A stretch of DNA of 64,000 bases. It comes from Ariolimax columbianus (Eukaryota; Mollusca; Gastropoda; Stylommatophora; Arionidae). Location: NCBI GenBank assembly GCA_036924085.1, contig JAVGWX010000002.1, positions 150,973,571 to 151,037,570 of the forward strand, given 5' to 3'. Both the position numbers and the translations under genes were made by a program. Numbering within the stretch: position 1 is the stretch's first letter; every line of letters starts with the position of its first letter. Positions 1 to 10,157 of the stretch are shown piece after piece. A model generated the notes under the pieces. The model did no database searches and was not told where the DNA came from. It saw only the letters and a list, made by a program, of their open reading frames with translations.

Positions 1-291
1 CCTTTCTGCGTTCGACCTACATGTTCCGAATTTATGTCTAGTGTGTCTGTTGTTTTCTGTATTTGGAGTTAGTTTTGAAATTGGAGGGCTATGTCGTCTG
101 CATAATCAAGGTCTTCTAGCTGATTAAGTTAGGTCTACTGGACTCCATTTCTCACATAGGCTGTAGTTTCTTTCATAATTAAATCAAAGCAAGAACAGAC
201 AAGGTGGAAAAAGAAGAAATCCATGATGAACTCCATATTTGATATGAAATAATTCTGTTTGTTGTGACTAATGCAAAATCTTTGCCCAAGT

Positions 292-503
<212 letters not shown>

Positions 504-2019
504 TGATATATATTGATATTTGTGAATATGTGTGTAGTTGCACCATGTGGATCCAAGTATCTCTTCTTGGGAAGTCATTAAGTTCACTGCATCCTACTAT
601 GCAAAACAATGGAAAGAATGAACAATAACTGACATTGAAATATGCCAAAATAGTTACACAATGGGCTACAAAAAAACTTCAAAATTTTTTCCAGAAGAGC
701 GTGTAGCCAAGTGCCTTAGATACCAGCCACTTAACTAGGTGAGCACAGGTGCAATACCTCAGTAAGGTTTTTTTTTCTATTGAGATGAAATAAAAACCTA
801 GCTTGCATACTACATGTGACCCCATGGACAAGTGATCTTTATTCCTCAGTCCTGAAAATCTTCCTGGCGGACTTTAGCAATGGGAATACATGCAGCAATT
901 ATATTTTTATTTCGTCTGCATGGATGCTAATTGTAGTAGCTACTCTCATGCTTCGAATGCAGTAACAGCATTCAACAAAATAATTATATAATGGTAAAGA
1001 AAGATGGTTACATCATCAAATATGTGCATTGAGATATGGCTATACATGACTGTACAGTCCAATCTTGGCATGACAAATGTTATCAGGTACATGTGTACTG
1101 CGCTGGTAGTTGGACTGTTTTGAGTGCTTTCAAACAGTATTTAATATTTTGCATTAAGTAAAATACTAAAGCTATGTACAAATATTAGTAAGCAAAAATT
1201 GTGCAAATAATATTAAAGTTGGTTTCCTAAGTTTAAGACATCCCATAACCATTACAATCATTAATTTAGATATTAAAATATTTATATAAGGCCTCCCCTC
1301 CCCTTCTCCCTACTTGTGGACCTCTCAGCAGTAGGAACAAATGCTGTGATAATAGTTTTATCAAAAATCAAATAACAGCAGGTTGTCTTCAGAGAGTTAA
1401 TATATTATTAAAGTTGTGCTTGTTTTAGAGAAAAGAATTATTCACATTAGATATTTTGATTTTATAAAGATTGGAATGACTAGAAAGAAGGACATATGCA
1501 AAGGTTTAGTTTGGTTTAGCTAGACAGTAAACAGCTTTAAAAAATATGAAGATTTGTTACTTGTGATAGATTTGTATCTGAGTGAAACTTGCCATGTTTC
1601 AACTCAAATAACAGTTTCTACCCCAATGTCAATGTTTAGCCACTTTTTACATACCACTCCCTTCTACTCTACTGCAAAAGCCTTTTATAGATAGTCCTAA
1701 ACTTTATGAAAGTAAATCATTGTCAGACAATTTTTTGCATTTTATTCACATTAGATGACTGTGAAACTGACAATCCAAATGAAAATTGAAGTCATTGTGG
1801 TTGTTACTAAACTCAGGTAAGGAAATAGAACTTCAGTATGACCAAAGTACTTGCAATCTGTTTTCATCTGTATTATCTACTGCTCTAAAATGCTCATCAA
1901 ATAAATTTATGTTGTGTTGTTTCATTATACTCTTGTTGATGTATGATGCTTCAAATGATACACATCAGTTGCAATCATACCTCGACCTTGGTGTACATGT
2001 TTTGTACTTGTGACACTAT
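504..2019. other. No recognised feature
   Basis: AT-rich sequence. Short open frames occur, for example 1786-2013 (+), but none has a recognisable domain or credible splice context. I see no exon of the downstream gene here. Confidence 0.6.
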
Positions 2020-3068
2020 AGGGACATAATTCTACTGCTCACATAGACATGTAACTACGGTACATAATTAAGGACAAAATGTTGCTGCTCACATAGACAT
2101 GTAACTACTGTACATAATTAGGGACATATTGTTGCTGCTCACATAGACATATAACTACTGTACATAATTAGGACCATAATGTTGCTGCTCACATAGACAT
2201 GTAACTACTGTACATACTTAGGGACATAATGTTCCTGCTCACATAGACATGCAACTACTGTACATAATTAGGGACATAATGTTGCTGCTCACATAGACAT
2301 ATAACTACTGTACATAATTAGGGACATAATGTTGCTGCTCACAAAGACATGTAACTAATGTACATAATTAGGGACATATTGTTGCTGCTCACATTACATG
2401 TAACTACGGTACATAATTAGGGACATAACGTTGCTGCTCACATTACATGTAACTACTGTACATAATTAGGGACATATTATTGCTGCTCACATAGACATAT
2501 AACTACTGTACATAATTAGGACCATAATGTTGCTGCTCACATAGACATGTAACTACTGTACATACTTAGGGACATAATGTTCCTGCTCACATAGACATGT
2601 AACTACTGTACATAATAAGGGATATAATGTTGCTGCTCACATAGACATGTAACTACTGTACATAATTAGGGACATAATGTTCCCGCTCACATAGACATGT
2701 AACTACTGTACATAATTAGAGACATAATGTTGCTGCTCACAAAGACATGTAACTAATGTACATAATTAGGGACATATTGTTGCTGCTCACATTACATGTA
2801 ACTACGGTACATAATTAGGGACATATTATTGCTGCTCACATAGACATGTAACTACTGTACATAATTAGGGACACATTGTTGCTGCTCACATAGACATGTA
2901 ACTACTGTACACAATTAAGGACATAATTCTACTGCTCACATTACATGTAACTATACATAATTAGGGACATATTGTTGCTGCTCACATAGACATGTAACTA
3001 CTGTACACAATTAAGGACATAATTCTACTGCTCACATTACATGTAACTACTGTACATAATTAGGGAAA
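2020..3068. repeat. 50-bp minisatellite, about 21 copies
   Basis: The unit contains CTGCTCACATAGACATGTAA followed by CTACTGTACATAATTAGGGA and ends near ATGTTG. Copies at 2035, 2085 and 2135 are exactly 50 bases apart. Some units are a few bases shorter (CACATTACATG instead of CACATAGACATG). Variant units recur in the same order about 348 and 399 bases later, so the array has grown by duplication of multi-unit blocks. Confidence 0.97.
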
Positions 3069-3071
3069 TAT

Positions 3072-3395
3072 GTTAGTTGCCCATCGCAAGTGATGATGGC
3101 GATATCAGCAAACTGTTATGTCCTGATGATGTAACTTGCGCTGCATTTGGCTTTCAGTGAGCAAGAAACTGCGCTGGTCATCAACCTCACTCTCTGGTCT
3201 TATGTTATCTTGAAATGGTAGCAAAACATAAGTCAAGATGACTGGAGGCAATTCAGGATGCAGGTACTCTGGTCCCGCCTTCCTTGAGGCATGGAGGCAC
3301 TTTAAAACTTGCGGGATTCGATCGCCCACCGTTTCTGTTCAATGCTGTGAGAGGCGAGTGCCTCTAACCTCTAGACCACAGCAACCCTTAGAAGA
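3072..3395 (-). mobile_element. tRNA-derived SINE (type 3)
   Basis: Read on the minus strand, the head has an A-box-like TGGTCTAGAGGTTAGAG (around 3370-3386) and a B-box-like GATCGAATCCCGC (around 3312-3325), the pol III promoter arrangement of a tRNA. The body runs to about 3072 and ends in the motif TTGCGATGGGCA. A related body lies at 36868-37290. The RTE element at 3411 was inserted just beyond its 5' end. The boundaries are approximate. Confidence 0.65.
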
Positions 3396-3415
3396 CTCTG
3401 CAGAGTCTATCATCA

Positions 3416-5257
3416 TCATGTAGCATGTCCTTTGTAGAACGTCGCTCCCATCACAGTCTGTCTGAAAGAAACTTGTTCCTTTGCCAAAACACCAGCTTCC
3501 GCCACTGTCATACTCAGGCATTCCTGGATATCTTGGTGCCATCGTCTTCTTGGTCTACCCCTTCCTCTTTTGCCTGGCACCATACCTTCCATTACCGTTC
3601 TCCCAAGACTGTTGTGTCTCTTGATGTGACCAAAGTATTTGCATTTTCTAGCCAAAATGGAATTGATAAACCAGTTCTCCTCTATGCTCAACTCTTGCCG
3701 AATGTCTACATTTGTTTTTTTCTCTGTCCAGGGTATTCTGAGGATCTTTCTGTAACATTTTGACTCGAAGGATTCGATTCTTTGTCTAGATGTTTTGGTA
3801 ATCGTCCATGATTCACAGCCATGAGCTGCCACAGGAAAAACACAGGCTCTCAAGACTTTTACTTTTATCGTTTTGTTGGTGCCCTGCCATAATTTCTTCA
3901 GGCTGTTCAGTCTCTGCATTGCCATGGCTAGTCTTCTTCTGATTTCCTTCGAGCAGTCTCCATTTTTGTCAATTCTGGAGCCCAGATATTCAAAATGTGT
4001 GATCTGATCTATTACCTCACCTCCCACTGTAAATTTATGCTGACATTGTGTTTTATCGGTGGTCATTATCTTTGTTTTGTTTATGTTTATGAACAGATTT
4101 TGATCTTTACTATGTCCATTAACGGCTGAAAGTAGCTGCTCTAGCCCTTCCGCACTTCTTGATAGTATCACTGCGTCATCTGCGTATCGTAACTCTGGAA
4201 TCTCGTACTCCCCAATCGTAAATGGGTCGAAACTTTCATTGTTCTCATCTTCTCGAACATTTCTCAATATACATTCTGCATATATGTTGTACAGATAAGG
4301 TGAGAGGATACATCCCTGTCGGACTCCCTTTTGTACTGCAAACCAATCTGATGTTTGCCCAGATACTCGGCCAGCGGCTTGTTGATCTTGGTATAATGTT
4401 TCAATGAGATGGACTATATGCAAAGGAAACCCCATTTCCTTCATGATTCTCCACAGATTTTGATGTTTTACCATGTCGAAAGCCTTAGTGTAATCAATGA
4501 AATATGTGTACAGGTCTACATTAAACTCTCTATATTTTTCATAGATATACTTTAAATTGAATATGTGGTCCCGGGTCCCTCTGTCTTTCTTAAAACCTGC
4601 CTGGACTACGTGAATTTCAGATTCAAACCTTTTCTCTATCCTTCTTAATAGGATTCGCAAGAGTACCTTGCTAGCGTGGCTGATCAACACGATAGTTCGG
4701 TAGTTCGTGCACAGCTTCAGGTTGCCTTTTTGGGGGGAAGGGAATATAAATTTATTTCTTCATGCTTCTGGCCACTCTGCACTGTGCCATATCTGTTTAC
4801 ACAGCTTGTGATAGACTCAAGCACATGCCTCTCCTCCTGCTTGTATTAGCTATGCTGGGATATCATCGCATCCTGGGGAATTTCCCTTTTTCAGGCTTCG
4901 AATTGCAGAGCGTACTTCTTCCAATGTTGGTTCAGGTTCTTTCTCATCCTTTGGTAGGATTGTAACTGAGCGCTTTGTGCTATCTCCATACATGGTTCTG
5001 CAGTACTCTCTCCATCTATTCAGTATGTCTTTGGTTTCTGTTAATGTGTTATCTTCTTTGTCATTTATGACATGTGGAACCAGACATAATTCCCTTGTCA
5101 GTATTCTTATTGCTTTGAATGCATCTCTTTCTCTGCCTTGTAGGTTTTCTATATCCTTACACGTTTCTACAATGTATCTTCTTTTATCTTTTCTTATTTC
5201 TCTTCTAACTTTTCTTGCGCAGATTTTATATGCTGTGTTGGTCCCCTTACTTCCCAT
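3416..5257 (-). pseudogene. RTE reverse transcriptase (frameshifted)
   Basis: The longest open part (4690-3416) covers most of the RT. It shows an AGF fingers motif, FIDYTKAFD with the first catalytic Asp, GVRQGCILSP, and LRYADDAVIL carrying the catalytic YADD. The C-terminal thumb region follows, with YLGS, GCESWTI, YFGHIKRH and KRGRGRPRRRW. The upstream piece 5257-4850 holds the linker with a SPGCDDIPA motif and lies in another frame. The ORF stops on the first TGA of the terminal TGA repeat. The family copies its own RNA at a nicked chromosomal target. This copy is inactive because the frame is broken between 4690 and 4850 and again upstream. Confidence 0.9.
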
Positions 5258-5391
5258 TTGTTTTAATATTGCCTTTCTGCAATGAGTTTCTGTGTTTTCT
5301 CTGTTATATAGCTCTGTGTCTTGTGCAATATCTTTGGAATCATTTCTTTTGCTGTCGAGATAAAAATATCCCTTGCATACGATGTCAACTC

Positions 5392-6433
5392 CTAAAATGT
5401 CATCTCTTCCTGTACAGCAAGCAACGCCTCAAATTTGTTTTCTACTTTGATGTTGTATTCAGTACATATTGCTGATACATCGAAGTGTATTGGCTGGCAA
5501 CCTTTGTTGATCCTACGTAGTCTTGTTTGGAAAACTGCAAACAGTAATTCATGGTCCGTATCGCAGTCTGCTCCCGGCAGCGTTTTTGTCGCCAGCACAT
5601 TTGATCTCACATCTTTGTTGCACTAGGATGTAGTCTATTTGGTTTCTGCTGTTGCCATCCACATGTACAGTCTTCGTGGATGTTGTTTGAAGAAGGTGTT
5701 GGCAATGGAGAGGTTGTTTTCCGTGCAGAATTCAACCAGTTTTTTTCCTCGCTCATTTCTGTGTCCCAAACCAAAAGGTCCTCGAACACTTCTCTCCTCT
5801 TCGGCTCTTTGATCTCTGACTTTTTCATTGAAATCGCCAATGATGACCAAGATGTCTCTTTTTTTCAACTTTTTCCATCGCTTCTTGCAAGGTATTATAG
5901 AAATCATCCATTTCATAATCGTCTGCTGCTGATGTTGATGCATACACTTGAATTATTGTTAAATTTCTAGTCTTTTTCTTTAGTCTGATTACAATTATGC
6001 GATCGTTGACTGGATTGTAACCGAGTAGTGAAGGTGCTGTCTTCTTTGACAGAATAAAGCTGACCCCGCTTTTTCCTCCCTTGTCCATCCCATAGTATAT
6101 AAATGTTTCTCCTGAGGAGCTGGTACAGTGCCCTTGACCGGCGCATCTATGCTCAGAGACTCCAAGAATCTCTATTTTGGTTCTCTCCATTTCTCTTCCG
6201 ATCATGAGCAACTTGCCCTGGTATAGGCTCCTGACATTCCAGGTGCCTATTCTTAGTTTTGTTTTTAGTCCCATTTCAGAGTTGTCCACTGTAATACAGT
6301 CAGGACTTAGGCCGTTATCTCTGTTACTTGTACTGACTCTGAAATCGGCCTCTTCCCCAGTCGGCGTTGATGATCTGCCTGGCCTGAGGGCCTCACCATC
6401 AGATCTTTGAGTTTCATTTCTCTCGACTGTCAA
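5392..6433 (-). pseudogene. RTE APE-type endonuclease (frameshifted)
   Basis: The open frame 6433-5825 contains the start of an apurinic-type endonuclease: GTWNVRSLYQGK, ILGVSEHRC, YYGMDKGG and IIVIRLKKK followed by VYASTSAADD. The domain continues in another frame at 5943-5635 with IGDFNEKV, NLSIANTFF and RRLYMWMA. It ends at 5610-5392 with GADCDTDHELL, the catalytic SDH-type motif. In RTE elements this domain nicks the target DNA. At least two frameshifts separate the pieces. Confidence 0.88.
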
Positions 6434-6949
6434 AAGTTTCTTGGCATTTTACATCCAGTAGTTTGCCATTGCTTTCTGGATGTTGTTCTGGCCGCTTACC
6501 AACTATGGTCTCTGGTGCGCCCTTTGTTCGATACCAGGCATTTCCAGCTCCTGCTTTCAGAGTCGTTGTTGCACAGGTCGATCTTCCGCCTCGTCCACCA
6601 GCAGCTGTGTGTACTTGTCAGGGGTGGACTCCCCTTCTTGTCATTTCACCCACGTAGTTTAGTCAGCCAGCCAAAGCCGTTGCCCGGTGTGTGGCGCTGC
6701 CGTACACAGGCATACTCTAGGAGCCATATGTGAGCTGGACAGAAGCAGGGGAACCAAATAGGATCCTGGCCATCAAGGATGTGGCTGTCTCTCCCCGAGA
6801 GGTGCTATCTCTTATACACTTCTGCCCTCCAACCCCCCCCCCCCCCCCAACCCCACCCGAAGAGTCTATAGACAACCATTTCCATTCCAGTCGTGTAGTT
6901 TTGTCGCAAAGATGACTAACAGATTATTGAGATGTTCATGCACTCCTGA

Positions 6950-8640
6950 AGTCACTCCCCCGCAGTCTTGTTGACACTTGAGGGGTCTGGGCTGATGGAT
7001 CTGGGGTTCTCATTAGTGATCTCTTTCCTTAACTGAGCTGAACTTAACTTAACGTTTTTATACTGGTTTAGAAGACAAGTTTTTCTGAGTCTTTCCTCAT
7101 AACTGTAATTCTGAAATTCCACTATCAGTTGTGTTGCTCTTCTCTGTATCCTTTCCAACATGATTATATCTCCTCTATGATAAGGACTACATACCTGTTC
7201 CCAGTACTCCAATCTAGGTCTAACCAATGCTTTATACAGTTTGAGAATCACTTCCTTACTTCTATGTTTAATATTTCTTTTTATCATACCTTATTCACTG
7301 CTACCTGGACTTGCTCACTCACATTACCTGTATGATCTATTATAATCACTAGGTCCCTTTCCTTATCTATCATTCTAATATTGTTCTCAACAATTCTGTA
7401 ATTATGTTCCATATTGGATCTACCAATGTGGATGACTGTGCATTTATCTATATTAAACTCCACTTGCCAGCTCACAGACCCGTCTGAAATTGTATCTAAA
7501 TCTGACCTCAATATATCAAATTCTGCTTAAGATGAAACATTACTGCATAGTTTTGTGTCATCCACAAATTTTGCAATGATTGATCCTATATAAATGTCCA
7601 AATAATTTTTATTTATAAAGAACAAAATTGGTCCCAAAACCGAGCCCTGTGGCACTCTACTTTTTACTTCACACCACTCCGAGTACTCCTTGTTTATGCC
7701 CACTCTCTGCCTTCTTCCCGTTAACCAATTTTCAATTCATTTGGCAACTTTCCCACCTATTCCATGTAATTTTAACTTTCAATATAATCTTTGATGAGGT
7801 ACTCTTTCTAAAGGCTTTGCAAAATCAAGATAAATAACATCCACTGGCTTCCTCTTTTCAATCATTTCAGTAACCTCCTCTATGAATTCCAAAAGATTTG
7901 TTGAGCATGATATCTCTCTCTAGAAATCTTATGCTGACTATTTCTGATTAGATTAAACCTGTATAGATGCATGACAATGTTTTCTTTGATTATTTACAGA
8001 CTATGCTTGTTAAACTAACCAATCTATAATTTGCTGGGTCTGATTTTTTTTTGCATTTTTTGAATAAGGAGATCATTCCTGCATCTTTCCAATCTCATGG
8101 AACAATCCCTTTTGCAAATGATTGAGAACATAATATAGTTGATGGTTTTGCTAGTTGCTCTTTAATTTCAAAGAACAATTGTGATGAATACCATCTTGAT
8201 CTGGACGCACTTTTAACCTCTCCAATTTAAAAAAAACAATTTTGTCTGTAATACAGATTGATTTTAATCCTAATATATTCAAGTCACATTTTAAAATATC
8301 TTTAGGCTCTGAGATCTTGGAGCAGTCTTCTTTTTTGAAGACTGTGCCAAAGTATTGAATTGATTAGGTACCTCTCTATTTTCTCTTATAATTTTACCTG
8401 TGCTGTCTATGAGAGACCCTACCTTGTCTTTCATTATTTGTTTATTTCTAACATAAGAAAAGAAGCTATTGCTATTAGCAGGTTTTTTTTTCAAAGTCTA
8501 TTTTTGCCAATTTATTCACTTTCTGGGCTGTGTTTTGCTTGTTCAAATATTTGAAATATGTATCTTTCAATTTGCCTGCCTTTATATATTTTTTCCATGC
8601 TTTGTTTTTAGCTCTTCTACATTTAACTATGCAAGCAGTC
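6950..8640 (-). mobile_element. CR1/L2-like LINE fragment
   Basis: Several decayed pieces lie in order on the minus strand: SFFSYVRNKQIMKDKVG with GSLIDSTGKI (8494-8291), PQGSVLGPILF (around 7650), the FVDDTK catalytic box (around 7560), FNIDKCTVIHIGR with EVDKERDLV-like text (7511-7284), and LVRPRLEYWEQVCSPYH plus YSYEERLRK (7287-6952). These are typical of CR1/L2 reverse transcriptases. The 3' end near 7037 carries AACTTAACTTAACG, the reversed (TTAAG)n tail also seen at 32178 and 59010. The endonuclease is missing (5' truncation), and stops interrupt every frame. Confidence 0.85.
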
Positions 8641-8705
8641 AGTTATGGTCGCTGACTGCTGCAGCTCATGCACTGCTCAGTGTCTTGATCCCACATTTTG
8701 TATGA

Positions 8706-9990
8706 ATTTGACACCTCAGAAATAAATGGCTACATCGTGTATGACTTTGCTTGATTTAATACTTTTACTTGAAGTCAATGTAGGATTGGTTTATCAGAGC
8801 CAAATGCATTTATCTGAGTTGCGCCAGAAATGAAAAAAATAGGGCCACTGTCCCCATCCAAGCATATTGAAAAAGGTGACTAAAGTGAGTTTGGGCTAGG
8901 GGCTAACAACCTCATCATGTAAAGATACATTGCCATTACAAACATTCCTGTAAAGAAACCAGCTGCAATTCAAACATATGCTTCAGATTGAAGTGAAAAC
9001 GGGAATGATTGAAAAAATTTAGAAACAGTCATCCTTTAAAAGGAGCTAACTGTGAGGGTTGCCTATGCTTCATGTTGATGCAAAAAGTTGAATGAATGAC
9101 TGAATTCCTAGTATAAAATATAACTGGTACAAGTTGAGAATGTATTGAATGCTGCAATTTATGTTAATTCAAATAACAGAATGGCCAATGATGGTAGCTC
9201 TCAAGTACGTAATCAGCTCCAGATAGAGTGAAGTGAATGAGTGAGGGAAAGAGAGTGAGGGAGAGAGAGTGAGGGAGAGAGAGAAGTAAACCCATTTGTT
9301 CAAAATAAATTCTGCAAGGTACAAAACACAATATCACACACTGCCTTAATAAACAAGTCGTGGTGAGATAAATTGCTTTGTTCAGATTGTATCATGTTGC
9401 ATTGCTGTTCATAATTTCCTATTTTAACTTGACGTGTGACATTGTCCACCATTTATTTGGATTATATAGAACAAGATCATGGGCAGTGGTCCTAGGGGTC
9501 TCAAACTGGGGAAAAAAGAATTTTGTCACTGCTCTCCCATGCATGTTGTAAAATGTGGGTTCCACGTGAAACTAAGTCGGTACAAGCATAAATAGGTATG
9601 GGTCGGTTGCCCCACTGGCAACCAAAATACAATACATAGGGCGGCAGCTATATTAGCCAAAGAGAATATGGGAATCATGAAATGCCCCTTAGTAAAGACT
9701 AGGTCAAGCACGAAATGATAATACATGAACCAGTCAGTTTGCACACCAACAACACATGACACTTAGTACAGATATTGTTTCACAGGGCTAACAACCCATT
9801 CTTGTAAAAATATTGCGACAGAATCACCACCGCAAGAGTATTGAATATTGGATGCTTGCTGCCAGTAAAGATCAATCTACAAAGTGGTCTTATAGTTCAC
9901 AAGAAACCAAAATGGAGAAAAAGAAAAAGTAAAATTCTGCAATTGCCTTTTTTGTTAATTAAATACACTTGTTTGTTTTCTTCCTTACAG
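8706..9990. other. Intergenic or intronic DNA with minor repeats
   Basis: No coding sequence is recognised. A GTGAGGGAGAGAGA-type simple repeat lies at 9237-9290. Two diverged copies of a dispersed sequence starting GGGCTAACAACC occur near 8903 and 9787. Related reverse copies with GATGAGGTTGCTA appear near 12810 and 34975. The stretch ends in a pyrimidine tract and ACAG acceptor at 9990. Confidence 0.5.
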
Positions 9991-10157
9991 TCAAGGAAGC
10001 CTGATTGTGAATAGTACAATAAGTTTTCCTGAGAGCCTTTCTGAGGACCCAAAGATGGTTGTGACTCGATCAATTCTACATCTAATGAATAATGGTAGCT
10101 TGAAAATTAACAACACAGTTGTCAGCATCAATGCTATATCAGTGGACAAAAATATTT
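9991..10157 (+). CDS. Exon 1 seen: second half of SEA domain
   Basis: The acceptor is TTCTTCCTTACAG and the donor GTGAGT. The exon starts with the third base of a split codon and ends after one base of the next. It encodes QGSLIVNSTISF at its start, where SEA proteins such as MUC1 carry their G^SVVV self-cleavage site. It then encodes SILHLMNNGSLKINNTVV, a typical SEA helix and strand, and INAISVD. Sequons lie at N7, N34 and N40. The preceding exon should encode the first half of the domain and was not found. Confidence 0.85.

Larger units (their letters stand above)
3411..6860 (-). mobile_element. RTE-like LINE, nearly full length, with 9-bp TSD
   Basis: A non-LTR retrotransposon of about 3.45 kb, close to the usual RTE length. 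On the minus strand it reads a G-rich 5' leader (G-run at 6834-6849), an unidentified 5' ORF remnant (6440-6740), an APE endonuclease (6433-5392), a reverse transcriptase (5257-3416) and a TGATGATGA tail. The sequence AGAGTCTAT occurs at 3402-3410 and again at 6861-6869, directly outside both ends, and is the likely target-site duplication. The coding region is broken by several frameshifts, so it is a dead copy. Confidence 0.88.

Noticed and set aside
671..740. Possible upstream exon between TTTTTTCCAG and AGGTGAGC
   Set aside because: All three frames contain a stop before the donor, so it cannot be an internal coding exon.
2020..3068. Regularly spaced repeats that could suggest a CRISPR array
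   Set aside because: The 50-bp units are directly tandem with no unique spacers, and the sequence is animal DNA. It is a minisatellite.
3425..3763. Plus-strand open frames across 3238-6733
   Set aside because: These are antisense shadows of the RTE RT and endonuclease on the minus strand.
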